A stretch of 64,000 nt of DNA from Martinezella lusitana (lineage in GTDB: Bacteria; Pseudomonadota; Alphaproteobacteria; Rhizobiales; Rhizobiaceae), in assembly GCF_014207095.1 (NCBI RefSeq), contig NZ_JACHBG010000006.1, positions 186,001 to 250,000 on the forward strand, in the 5' to 3' direction. Both the position numbers and the translations under genes were made by a program. The notes below the pieces were generated by a model. It was not told the DNA's origin and ran no database searches. It worked only from the letters and a program-made list of their open reading frames with translations. Positions 45,326 to 54,025 of this stretch are shown here, one piece after another; the first letter of the stretch is position 1; each line of letters opens with the position of its first letter.

Positions 45326-46870
45326 ATGACACAATCACCGATCTTAGAGATCCGCAACGTCAGCAAGCGTTTTGGTGCGATCAAGGCGCTGACGGATGCG
45401 AAGTTCACGCTCGAAAGAGGTGAAGTGCACGCGCTTTGCGGTGAAAACGGCGCTGGCAAATCGACGCTCATGAACATCATCGCCGGCGTGCTGCAGCCGA
45501 CCGAGGGTGAGATCCTTATCGACGGCGCGCCCGTCAAGATCGCGTCTCCGGCCGCAGCCCAATCCCTGGGCATCGGTCTCGTCCATCAGGAAATCGCACT
45601 TTGCCCGGACGCGACCGTTGCCGAAAACATGTTCATGGCGGCGACGAACCGGCGCCGCTCTCCATTGATGAATTTTGCCAGGCTGGAACGGGAGGCCCAG
45701 GCGGTGATGAACCGCCTTTCCCCGATCGATGTCCGTAAGAAAGTCGGCGAGCTGCCGATTTCAAGTCAGCAACTGGTGGAGATCGCCAAGGCGCTGACGC
45801 TCGATTGCCGTGTCCTGATCTTCGACGAGCCGACGGCGGCTTTGACCGTCGCCGAGGCACAGGTGCTCTTCGGCATCATCAGCGATCTGAAAGAGCAGGG
45901 CATATCGATCATCTACATCAGCCATCGCATGGCTGAGATCTTCAGCCTATGCGACCGCGTGACCGTCTTTCGCGACGGCCGCTACGTCTCGACCGAGCGT
46001 GTGTCGGACATCACAGCCGATGATGTGGTACGTCGCATGGTCGGGCGCGAAATCACCCAGCTCTATCCGGAAAAGCAGGACTTCACCGAACGCGGCGTGG
46101 AGACTGTATTGTCCATTCGCAATCTTGGCGACGGCAAGCGTTTTCAAGAGGTCAGCTTCGAGCTGCGCAAGGGGGAAATTCTCGGGATTGGCGGACTGAT
46201 CGGCTCCGGTCGGACTGAAATCGCCGAAGGCATTTGTGGGCTGCGCCAGACGACCGAAGGCGATATCCGACTGCATGACAAGGCGCTTCGAGCGACTTGC
46301 TATGCCGATGCCGTTCGCGCCGGAATCGTCTATCTCTCCGAGGATCGCAAGGGTTCCGGCGTCTTTCTCGACCTGTCGATCGCACAGAACATCTCCGCCC
46401 TCGATCTCAAGTCGCTGACGGGCCAGTTCGGGCTCTTGAATGCGAAGGCTGAGTCCGAGCGCGCGGAGGAGCTCGCGCGCCGCCTCGGCGTGCGCATGGG
46501 CGGTATCGGCATGCCGGTTTCATCGCTTTCGGGCGGCAATCAGCAGAAAGTCGCCATCGCCAAGCAGTTGGCGGTCGATCCTAAGGTAATCCTGCTCGAT
46601 GAGCCGACGCGCGGCATCGACGTCGGCGCCAAGTCCGAAATTCATCGTTTGCTGCGCGACCTTGCGCGTTCCGGTATCGGCATCGTCGTGATCTCATCGG
46701 AATTGCAGGAGCTTCTTGGTTTGTGTGACAGGGCGATCGTCATTCGCGAAGGCGCCGTCGCGGGGGAAGTTGAGGGGGATACCATGACGGAGGAGGCAGT
46801 CATGAGGCTCGCTTCCGGTGTCGATGTGCAGCAACAACTCAAAGCGAAGGCATCAACACATGCCGTCTGA
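45326..46870 (+). CDS. Sugar ABC transporter ATP-binding protein (RbsA family)
   Basis: 514 residues with two ABC domains. The first has Walker [10 protein letters not shown], signature-like [13 protein letters not shown] and Walker [12 protein letters not shown]. The second has a degenerate Walker A region ([11 protein letters not shown]), signature [15 protein letters not shown] and [17 protein letters not shown] 45326 is favoured by GGGGGAG six bases upstream; earlier in-frame starts at 45305, 45311 and 45320 exist. Works with the binding protein and the permease on either side. Confidence 0.94.
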   Translation: MTQSPILEIRNVSKRFGAIKALTDAKFTLERGEVHALCGENGAGKSTLMNIIAGVLQPTEGEILIDGAPVKIASPAAAQSLGIGLVHQEIALCPDATVAENMFMAATNRRRSPLMNFARLEREAQAVMNRLSPIDVRKKVGELPISSQQLVEIAKALTLDCRVLIFDEPTAALTVAEAQVLFGIISDLKEQGISIIYISHRMAEIFSLCDRVTVFRDGRYVSTERVSDITADDVVRRMVGREITQLYPEKQDFTERGVETVLSIRNLGDGKRFQEVSFELRKGEILGIGGLIGSGRTEIAEGICGLRQTTEGDIRLHDKALRATCYADAVRAGIVYLSEDRKGSGVFLDLSIAQNISALDLKSLTGQFGLLNAKAESERAEELARRLGVRMGGIGMPVSSLSGGNQQKVAIAKQLAVDPKVILLDEPTRGIDVGAKSEIHRLLRDLARSGIGIVVISSELQELLGLCDRAIVIREGAVAGEVEGDTMTEEAVMRLASGVDVQQQLKAKASTHAV

Positions 46871-46898
46871 GAAAAGAGCAGAAACGGGAGATGAGACA

Positions 46899-47888
46899 AT
46901 GGCAGATCACGCTTTGGTCGCGACGAGGGAGCGTACGTCTTCCTGGCGCAAGCTCGGGACAATGCGGGAAGCGGGGTTGATCGCCATCATTCTCGCGCTC
47001 TGCGTCGTCATGAGCTTTGCCTCGCCACACTTTCTGACGCTTGGCAATTTCAGGGCCATGCTGATGTCGTTTTCGGTCGAGGGCATTGTCGTCGTCGGCA
47101 TGACCATCCTCCTGATCGTCGGCGGCATCGACCTTTCGGTCGGGTCGGTCGTCTGCTTCTCGATGGTTCTGTCCGGGTCATTGTTCCTGATGGGCGTCGA
47201 CCCATGGAGTGCCTCTCTGATCGGCATTCTCGCCAGCGCCCTGATAGGCTGCGCCATGGGCTTCTTCGTGACCGTCATCGGTCTCAATCATTTCATCACA
47301 TCGCTTGCGGCCATGGTGATCGTTCGAGGCTTTTGCCTCATCATCACCAAAGGAACGCCGCTCTCATTGTTCACGCTGCCGCCCTCGTTCAAGGCAGTCG
47401 GGCAGGGCACGTTTTACGGGATACCTTATGTGATCCTGATCTTCGTCGCGGTGGTCGCCATCTTCGATTTCCTGCTGCGCCGCGCAACCGCATTCCGCAA
47501 GGTGTTCTACACCGGCAGCAACGAAAAGGCGGCGCTCTATTCCGGGATCAAGACCAACCAGGTCAAATTCTGGGTCACCGTCCTCTGCACGACGTTGTCG
47601 GGGTTTGCCGGCGTGATCTACATGTCGCGGTTCGGTGCTGCGACGCCGACCTTCGGCGTCGGCATGGAGCTCAACATCATCGCTGCTGCCGTCATCGGTG
47701 GAGCATCCTTGAGCGGCGGTTCCGGCACGATCCTCGGCGCCATTCTCGGCATCGCGCTTCTCTCGGTGGTCACGAGTTCGTTGATCCTGCTCAATGTCTC
47801 GGTCTACTGGCAGGACATGATCAAAGGCTGCATTCTCTTGACCGCCGTCTCCATCGACCATTTCCTTCACAAGCGTAAGGCTGCCTGA
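46899..47888 (+). CDS. Sugar ABC transporter permease (RbsC family)
   Basis: 329 residues, about ten hydrophobic segments. Family motifs are VGMTILLIVGGIDLSVGSVV and IAAAVIGGASLSGGSGTILGAILG. ATG 46899 has GGGAG eight bases upstream; ATG 46860, overlapping the ATPase stop, would add 13 polar residues. A single permease gene suggests a homodimer in the membrane. The SorC-type regulator starts one base after its stop. Confidence 0.93.
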   Translation: MADHALVATRERTSSWRKLGTMREAGLIAIILALCVVMSFASPHFLTLGNFRAMLMSFSVEGIVVVGMTILLIVGGIDLSVGSVVCFSMVLSGSLFLMGVDPWSASLIGILASALIGCAMGFFVTVIGLNHFITSLAAMVIVRGFCLIITKGTPLSLFTLPPSFKAVGQGTFYGIPYVILIFVAVVAIFDFLLRRATAFRKVFYTGSNEKAALYSGIKTNQVKFWVTVLCTTLSGFAGVIYMSRFGAATPTFGVGMELNIIAAAVIGGASLSGGSGTILGAILGIALLSVVTSSLILLNVSVYWQDMIKGCILLTAVSIDHFLHKRKAA

Positions 47889-47889
47889 C

Positions 47890-48894
47890 ATGCCCCTTGC
47901 AAAGCCGAAAGCCCCATCTGCGCCGCGAGAAGAAATCGTCATCGCGCGCCAGATGCACCAAGCCCTCGTCCTGCACTTTCTCGAAGGTCTGACGCAGGCT
48001 CAGATCGCCGATCAGCTCGGCATCTCGCATGCGACGGTCAACCGGCTGATCAAGCGCGGCCGCCAGCTCGGCCTCGTCGAGATCAAGATCAAGTCCCCCG
48101 TCGAGCCCCTGGTCGACATGGAAGAGCAGCTTCTCGCGCTCGGCGGCATCAGCCGTGCCATCGTGGTGCCGACCGTGTCGGACAATCCGCAGACGGCGTT
48201 GCAGGCCGTCGGCGAGGCGGCGGCCCGCCTGCTTGTCGAGCATATCGCGGATGGCGATACGATCTGCATTACCGGCGGCAAGGGCGTCAGTGCCGTCGTC
48301 GCTGGCCTTCAGGCACCGCGACCTTTTGATGTCTCGGTAATCCCGGCGACCGGCTGCGTTCAGGGCAAGCACTATACGGATGTCAATCACGTCTCGACGC
48401 TGATGGCGGATCGTCTCGGCGGACACTCTTTCCAGATCCATGCGCCTCTGTTTGCCGACAGTGCGGCCGAGCGCGACATGCTGATCAACATGCGCGCCGT
48501 CGCCGATGTGTTCAAACAGGCGCGGGAGGCCAAAATTGCCGTCGTCGGTATCGGCTCCATTCTTTCCGACGATTCAAGTTATTATGACCTCCATCCATCC
48601 TCGAGCACGGACCGCGCGGCGATAGAGCGTTCCGGTGCTTCGTGCGAATTGCTTGCCCATCTGCTCGATGACGAAGGTCGCGTTTGCGATTACAGCCTCA
48701 ACCGATCGCTGGTCTCGCTCACCCTTCCGGAGTTCGCTTCGATCCCGACGAAGATCGGTGTGGCGAGTGGGCCGAACAAGGCAGGCCCGATCCTCAGCGT
48801 CATGCGTGGCCATCATCTCGATACGCTGGTCACGGACGAAGCGACAGGTGCCCGCGTTCTGGCGCTCGCAACCGGGAAAGGGCAGCACGTATGA
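47890..48894 (+). CDS. SorC/DeoR-family sugar-binding transcriptional regulator
   Basis: 334 residues. A helix-turn-helix lies at about residues 30-60 (LEGLTQAQIADQLGISHATVNRLIKRGRQLGLVEIKI), followed by the SorC sugar-phosphate-binding domain with GDTICITGGKGVSAVVAGL and VVGIGSILSDDS. EryD and LsrR belong to this family. It sits inside the operon it probably controls, between transport and catabolic genes, and its likely site is the inverted repeat at 44054-44080. The effector should be a phosphorylated intermediate made by the FGGY kinase. Confidence 0.9.
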   Translation: MPLAKPKAPSAPREEIVIARQMHQALVLHFLEGLTQAQIADQLGISHATVNRLIKRGRQLGLVEIKIKSPVEPLVDMEEQLLALGGISRAIVVPTVSDNPQTALQAVGEAAARLLVEHIADGDTICITGGKGVSAVVAGLQAPRPFDVSVIPATGCVQGKHYTDVNHVSTLMADRLGGHSFQIHAPLFADSAAERDMLINMRAVADVFKQAREAKIAVVGIGSILSDDSSYYDLHPSSSTDRAAIERSGASCELLAHLLDDEGRVCDYSLNRSLVSLTLPEFASIPTKIGVASGPNKAGPILSVMRGHHLDTLVTDEATGARVLALATGKGQHV

Positions 48895-49886
48895 GCGGTC
48901 AGCAATTGACACGCGAGATCGGAAAATCCGGCGTCATCGCATCGGCGGTCGGCCTTGGAACATGGGCGATCGGCGGCTGGATGTGGGGCGGAACGGACGA
49001 GACGGAATCGATCTCGGCGATCCACGCGTCGCTCGACGCCGGCGTCACGCTCATCGATACCGCACCGGCCTATGGTCTCGGGCGGTCGGAAGAAATCGTC
49101 GGCAAGGCGCTTGCCGGCCGCCGCGACAAGGCCGTGATCGCCACCAAATGCGGCCTTGTGTGGCATACCGACAAAGGCAGGCATTTCTTCGATCAGGACG
49201 GCAAGCCGGTTCATCGTTATCTCGGCCGCGATGCGATTTTCCACGAAGTCGAGGAGAGCCTGCGGCGCCTCGGCACCGATTACATCGACCTCTATATCAC
49301 CCACTGGCAGGATCCGACGACTCCGATCGAGGAGACGGTTAGGGCGGTTGAAGACCTGAAGGCATCCGGCAAGATCCGGGCGATCGGCGCCAGCAATGTC
49401 AGCGCGCTTGAGCTGGAGGCCTATATATCGGCCGATGGCCTCGATGCCATCCAGGAACGCTTCAGCATGATCGATCGGGAGATCGAGAGCGAATTGCTGC
49501 CGCTGACGCGGGCAAACGGGATTTCGACTCTCAGCTATTCGTCGTTGGCGCTCGGGCTCTTGTCCGGCACCGTCGGGCCGGAGCGGATCTTCTCCGGTGA
49601 CGATCAACGGCGGGACAATCCTCGCTTTTCCGTTTCGAACCGTGACAAGGCGCAGGCCTTCGCAAAGGCAATCCGACCCGTTGCCGATAAGCACGAGGCC
49701 AGTATCGCTCAAGTCGTCATCGCCTGGACACTTGCCCAACCCGGCGTCACTTTCGCGCTTTGCGGAGCCCGCAATCCTGCGCAGGCGCTCGACAACGCTC
49801 GTGCCGGGACCATCCGGCTGGATGCGGATGATCAATCAGCCATCGAGGCAGCCATTTCAGCGAAGCTGACCGATATGGACAGGTAA
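48891..49886 (+). CDS. Aldo/keto reductase
   Basis: 331 residues of the AKR superfamily (YhdN/AKR11-like). The catalytic tetrad residues fall in LIDTAPAYGLGRSEE (Asp, Tyr), ATKCGLVWH (Lys) and DLYITHWQDP (His). NADPH-binding residues are in the C-terminal GARNPAQALDNA region. ATG 48891 overlaps the regulator stop by ATGA. It would interconvert a sugar or its aldehyde and the polyol, or oxidise a sugar at C1. Which direction applies depends on the unknown substrate of the operon. Confidence 0.88.
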   Translation: MSGQQLTREIGKSGVIASAVGLGTWAIGGWMWGGTDETESISAIHASLDAGVTLIDTAPAYGLGRSEEIVGKALAGRRDKAVIATKCGLVWHTDKGRHFFDQDGKPVHRYLGRDAIFHEVEESLRRLGTDYIDLYITHWQDPTTPIEETVRAVEDLKASGKIRAIGASNVSALELEAYISADGLDAIQERFSMIDREIESELLPLTRANGISTLSYSSLALGLLSGTVGPERIFSGDDQRRDNPRFSVSNRDKAQAFAKAIRPVADKHEASIAQVVIAWTLAQPGVTFALCGARNPAQALDNARAGTIRLDADDQSAIEAAISAKLTDMDR

Positions 49887-49898
49887 CGGATCGCCATC

Positions 49899-51647
49899 AT
49901 GAATCGTGAAGAAACGTTGGACGGGCTTCGCCGAAGCCCGAAGATGGACGTGTGTGTCATCGGCGGCGGCATCAATGGCATCAGTGCCTTTCGGGAGTTG
50001 GCGCTTCAGGGGCTCGACGTGCTCCTCGTCGAGAAGCACGACTATTGTTCGGGAGCCAGCGCTGCACTGTCGCGCATGGTGCATGGCGGCCTTCGCTATC
50101 TTGAAAACGGCGAGTTCAAGCTGGTGCAGGAATCGCTTGCCGAACGCGACCGGCTGCTGCGCAACGCGCCGCATTATGTGGCGCCGCTGCCGACGACCGT
50201 GCCGGTCTTCGATATTTTCTCCGGCCTGGGAAATGGCCTGGTTCGCTTTCTCGGCCTGTCCCGCCGTCCCAGCCGTCGCGGTGCGATTGCGATCAAGGTC
50301 GGTCTCAGCATCTACGATTTCTTGACGCGCAAGCGGGCCATGATGCCGCGCCATCAGTTTCGCGGTCGGAGCGGCACGGTCGCCAAATGGCCGGCGCTCA
50401 ATTCCGACATCAGGAGTTCGGCTACCTATTACGACGCCTGGGTCAGTCATCCGGAGCGGCTCGGCATCGAGCTACTCGACGACGGCTTGTCTGCGGGATC
50501 GGCGGCGCGGGCTCTGAACTATGCCGAAATCCGGAGAACGGGTGAGGGGCGTTATCTCATCCGTGACACGATCGCCGGAGCATCGGCAACGATCGAACCC
50601 ACTCTCATCATCAACGCAACAGGCGGATGGATCGACATTACCAACGAGGCTCTCCTTAAACCCGAAACGCAGACATCCCCCTTGATGGGTGGAACGAAGG
50701 GTTCGCATCTCATCGTCGACAATGCCGCACTTTACGACGCCTTGGCCGGCCACATGATCTATTACGAGAATGAGGATGGCCGCATCTGCATCCTCTTTCC
50801 CTATCTCGGCAAGGTTCTGGTGGGTTCGACCGACATCCGGGTCGATGACCCGGGGAGCGTACGCTGTGAGGCGGATGAGCGGGATTACATATTGCAGTCC
50901 CTGTCCTTCGTTCTGCCCGGGATCACGATCCGGCCGGAAGAGATCAGCTTCCAGTTCTCAGGCGTCCGTCCTCTGCCGGCAAGTACCGACAGCTTTACAG
51001 GTCGCATCCCGCGCGATCATTTCTGTACGATCGTCGACGGGGATGATGGCGACCCCTCGGTGCTGTGCATGATCGGTGGCAAATGGACGACGTTTCGCTC
51101 CTTTGGCGAGCTTGCCGCCGATCTTGCCCTTGAACGGCTGGGGAAGCAGCGTCGCATTTCGACGGCAGACCGGGAAATCGGCGGCGGGCGGAGGTTCCCG
51201 CTGGATCGCGCTGCCTGGATCGCGCAAGTGGCCGCCGAAAAGGGAATTCCTGGTAGCCGCATGGCGACGCTTTTCGGCCGTTACGGCACGCACGCGGAAG
51301 CAATCGCCGGCTTTATTGCCATGGCACCCGATCTGCCCATGCCGCATGCGGATTACTCGCAGCGAGAGCTGATTTTCCTCATCCGCAACGAAGCGGCGGA
51401 GCATCTGGACGATCTTCTGCTGCGGCGGACGACGCTTGCGATTTCAGGCGCGCTTTCTGCTGAGATGATGGACGCCGTGCTCGATCTGCTGGCGACGGAA
51501 AAGGCCTGGACCCCGGCGCAGCGCAGCGCCGAGCGAACCCGTTTTCTCACTCTCTTGCGCGAGCGCCACGGCGTCGCCGAGAGCACTCTTTCCGAACGGA
51601 ACGAACAAAGGAGCATGGAATGCGAAACAACAGCAAAGTCCGGATGA
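49899..51647 (+). CDS. GlpD-like FAD-dependent glycerol-3-phosphate/polyol-phosphate dehydrogenase
   Basis: 582 residues, longer than E. coli GlpD by about 80. The FAD fold starts VCVIGGGINGISAFRELALQGLDVLLVEKHDYCSGASAALSRMVHGGLRYLE, where the MVHGGLRYLE motif is diagnostic. MGGTKGSHLIVD and GKVLVGSTDIRVDDP follow, and the helical C-domain spans about 420-570. In erythritol operons the homologue EryB oxidises erythritol phosphate, so a polyol phosphate other than glycerol phosphate is plausible here. The aldolase gene starts inside its last 28 bases. Confidence 0.88.
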   Translation: MNREETLDGLRRSPKMDVCVIGGGINGISAFRELALQGLDVLLVEKHDYCSGASAALSRMVHGGLRYLENGEFKLVQESLAERDRLLRNAPHYVAPLPTTVPVFDIFSGLGNGLVRFLGLSRRPSRRGAIAIKVGLSIYDFLTRKRAMMPRHQFRGRSGTVAKWPALNSDIRSSATYYDAWVSHPERLGIELLDDGLSAGSAARALNYAEIRRTGEGRYLIRDTIAGASATIEPTLIINATGGWIDITNEALLKPETQTSPLMGGTKGSHLIVDNAALYDALAGHMIYYENEDGRICILFPYLGKVLVGSTDIRVDDPGSVRCEADERDYILQSLSFVLPGITIRPEEISFQFSGVRPLPASTDSFTGRIPRDHFCTIVDGDDGDPSVLCMIGGKWTTFRSFGELAADLALERLGKQRRISTADREIGGGRRFPLDRAAWIAQVAAEKGIPGSRMATLFGRYGTHAEAIAGFIAMAPDLPMPHADYSQRELIFLIRNEAAEHLDDLLLRRTTLAISGALSAEMMDAVLDLLATEKAWTPAQRSAERTRFLTLLRERHGVAESTLSERNEQRSMECETTAKSG

Positions 51648-52462
51648 ACCGGCTGTTCAATGGCGGCCGCTGCCTTGATGTCGCAATCGATCACGGCGTC
51701 TGCAACGAACCGTCTTTCCTCAATGGCCTTGAAGACATGCCTGCGGTCGTCAATGCCCTGGTGGCGGCGGCACCCGATGCGATCCAGATGAACTACGGTC
51801 AGGCCGACCTGTTGCAAGATCTTGCCGCCAGGGACAAGCCGGCGCTGGTTATGCGCGTCGATATGGGAAATCCCTATAACCGCACACGTCACCGCAATAT
51901 GTGGGCTGTGTTGCAGAATGAGGCAGAACCGCTGATCGGCGCGATCGAGATGGATGCGGCCTGCGTCGTCGTCAATCTGTTCATGCTCCCCGACGAGCCG
52001 GACCTTTTTCGCCAATGCGTGCAGAACATCGCACGGGTTCGGGCCGACTGCGACAAATATGGAATGCCTTTGATGATCGAGCCTCTCGTCATGCAGCCGG
52101 TCGAAACGGCTGGCGGCTATATGGTCGATGGCGACGCGGACAAGATCGTTACGCTGACGCGGCTTGCCCGCGAGATGGGAGCCGATGTGGTCAAGGCCGA
52201 TCCGACCACCAACGCCGAGGATTTTCACAGGGTGGTCGAAGCGGCCCGTTGCCCGGTCCTGGTGCGCGGCGGCGGCAAGGAAGACCTGCGCAACGTCTTT
52301 GAGAAGTCGGCGGCCTTGATGCGGCAGGGCGCGATGGGCATGGTCTACGGCCGCAACATCTATCAGCATGCCAATCCGAGTGCGGTCGTGCGCGGATTGA
52401 TGGCGATCATTCATGACGATGTCGGCGGCGAGGAAGCCTTCGCGCTCTATCAGCGCGGCTGA
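51620..52462 (+). CDS. Class I aldolase, LsrF/DhnA (FbaB)-like
   Basis: 280 residues of the DeoC/LacD aldolase superfamily. The start CLDVAIDHGVCNEPSF is the DhnA/LsrF signature, and the Schiff-base Lys is predicted in MGADVVKADPT (near residue 197). RGGGKEDL and GAMGMVYGRNIYQH form the phosphate-binding end of the barrel. It overlaps the GlpD-like gene by 28 bp, and AAAGGAG eight bases before ATG 51620 supports the start. It would split a ketose phosphate into DHAP and an aldehyde, or act as a thiolase as LsrF does. Confidence 0.83.
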   Translation: MRNNSKVRMNRLFNGGRCLDVAIDHGVCNEPSFLNGLEDMPAVVNALVAAAPDAIQMNYGQADLLQDLAARDKPALVMRVDMGNPYNRTRHRNMWAVLQNEAEPLIGAIEMDAACVVVNLFMLPDEPDLFRQCVQNIARVRADCDKYGMPLMIEPLVMQPVETAGGYMVDGDADKIVTLTRLAREMGADVVKADPTTNAEDFHRVVEAARCPVLVRGGGKEDLRNVFEKSAALMRQGAMGMVYGRNIYQHANPSAVVRGLMAIIHDDVGGEEAFALYQRG

Positions 52463-52495
52463 TAGTAAGACTTGGGGCCTTGGGAGGGGTACGGG

Positions 52496-54025
52496 ATGGC
52501 AGAATATCTATTGGGGCTCGACGCCGGCAACACGGTTATCAAGGCGGTGATCTTTGACCGGCAGGGCAACGAAATTGCGGCAGCGTCAGCAGAGGGGCAC
52601 AGCCGCATGCCATGCCCCGGACATGTGGAGCGCGGGCTCGATGAGCTCTGGGCGAATGCCGGCAAGGTCATCCACGCCTGCATCGAGCAGGCTGGAGTTT
52701 CGACCGGAGACATTGTTGCCGTTGGCTGTGCAGGCCACGGAAACGGGCTTTACGCCCTCGATCGCGAAGGCCGTCCCTTGCTGGGCATCCAGTCTCTGGA
52801 TACGCGCGCCGTCGCCCTCGTTGAGGAATGGCAGGAAAAAGGTGTGGGTGACCGCACCTATCCGATTGGCCAGCAGCGGCCCTGGCCATCGCAAACGCCG
52901 ACATTGCTTGCCTGGCTGAAGCGCCGCCAGCCGGAAACCTTCGCCCGGATCGGCACGGTTTTCCTGTGCAAGGATTTCATCGTCAATCGCCTGACCGGCG
53001 TTCGTGTCAGCGAAGTCTCCGATATGACCGGATGCGGACTGCTCCATGTCGTCGATCGTCGCTATGACCATGGTCTGATGGAAGCCTATGGCCTCGGTGA
53101 TTGCATGGAACTGCTTCCGCCCTTGATCGAAAGCTCCGATATTGCGGGGCATGTCACAGCGGAGGCAGCCGCACTGACCGGGCTCGCCATCGGAACGCCT
53201 GTCGTCGGCGGTCTTTTCGATGTTGTCGCCTCCGCCATCGGCTCCGGTGTCACCCGCACGGGGGCGGCCTCGATCATCGCCGGTACCTGGAGCATCAATC
53301 AAGTGATCGTCGATACGCCGCGGCTCGACGGGCCGGTGTTCATGTCCTCGACCTTCGATCGCAAGCGCTATATGGCGATCGAATCGAGCGCCACCTCGGC
53401 CGCCAATCTCGAATGGCTGGTACGGGAGTTCTTTTCGGATCTTCCGCTGGACGGCCGATCGCCCTTCGACTTGTGCGGAGATCTGGCCGCCGGCATCGAG
53501 CCTGCTGGCGATGATCCGCTCTATCATCCCTTCCTCTACGGTGCGCAACAAAGCGGCAATGCCCGCGCCGGCTTCTATGGCGTTGCCGGCTGGCATACGA
53601 AGGGGCATCTCGTTCGTGCCGTGCTGGAAGGCGTCGCCTTTGGCCATCGACAACATATCGAGACGATGCGGCAGGCGGGTGCAGTCTTCAACGACGCTGT
53701 GCTTTCCGGTGGCGGTTCACGCAGCCTGATTTGGCCGCAAATATTCGCCGATGTGCTGGGTTTGCCGGTCTCGATCGCCCGTTCGCGTGAAACCGGTGCG
53801 CTCGGCGCTGCAATCACCGCAGGAACGGGGATTGGAGTTTTTGCGGATTTTGCGGCCGGCGCGGCGTCCATGGTGCGGGTTGAGCGGAACTACGTTCCGA
53901 ACAGGCATCTTCAAAGCCATTACGAGCGACGCTATGGCCTCTATAACGACATCCTGACGGCAATGGCACCGATCTGGCGACGGCTGTCCTCATCGCTGCC
54001 TTCTGCGACAGGAGCGGCAGCGTGA
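52496..54025 (+). CDS. FGGY-family carbohydrate kinase (L-xylulokinase/EryA-like)
   Basis: 509 residues. The N-terminal actin-like domain begins LLGLDAGNTVIKAVIFDRQGNE; TPVVGGLFDVVASAIGSG and the ATP-binding VLSGGGSRSLIWPQIFADVLGLPV are typical FGGY signatures. Overall the sequence reads closest to LyxK-type L-xylulokinases and erythritol kinases, so a four- or five-carbon ketose or polyol is the probable substrate. ATG 52496 has GGGAGGGG six bases upstream. Its product would feed the aldolase or the GlpD-like dehydrogenase. Confidence 0.88.
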   Translation: MAEYLLGLDAGNTVIKAVIFDRQGNEIAAASAEGHSRMPCPGHVERGLDELWANAGKVIHACIEQAGVSTGDIVAVGCAGHGNGLYALDREGRPLLGIQSLDTRAVALVEEWQEKGVGDRTYPIGQQRPWPSQTPTLLAWLKRRQPETFARIGTVFLCKDFIVNRLTGVRVSEVSDMTGCGLLHVVDRRYDHGLMEAYGLGDCMELLPPLIESSDIAGHVTAEAAALTGLAIGTPVVGGLFDVVASAIGSGVTRTGAASIIAGTWSINQVIVDTPRLDGPVFMSSTFDRKRYMAIESSATSAANLEWLVREFFSDLPLDGRSPFDLCGDLAAGIEPAGDDPLYHPFLYGAQQSGNARAGFYGVAGWHTKGHLVRAVLEGVAFGHRQHIETMRQAGAVFNDAVLSGGGSRSLIWPQIFADVLGLPVSIARSRETGALGAAITAGTGIGVFADFAAGAASMVRVERNYVPNRHLQSHYERRYGLYNDILTAMAPIWRRLSSSLPSATGAAA

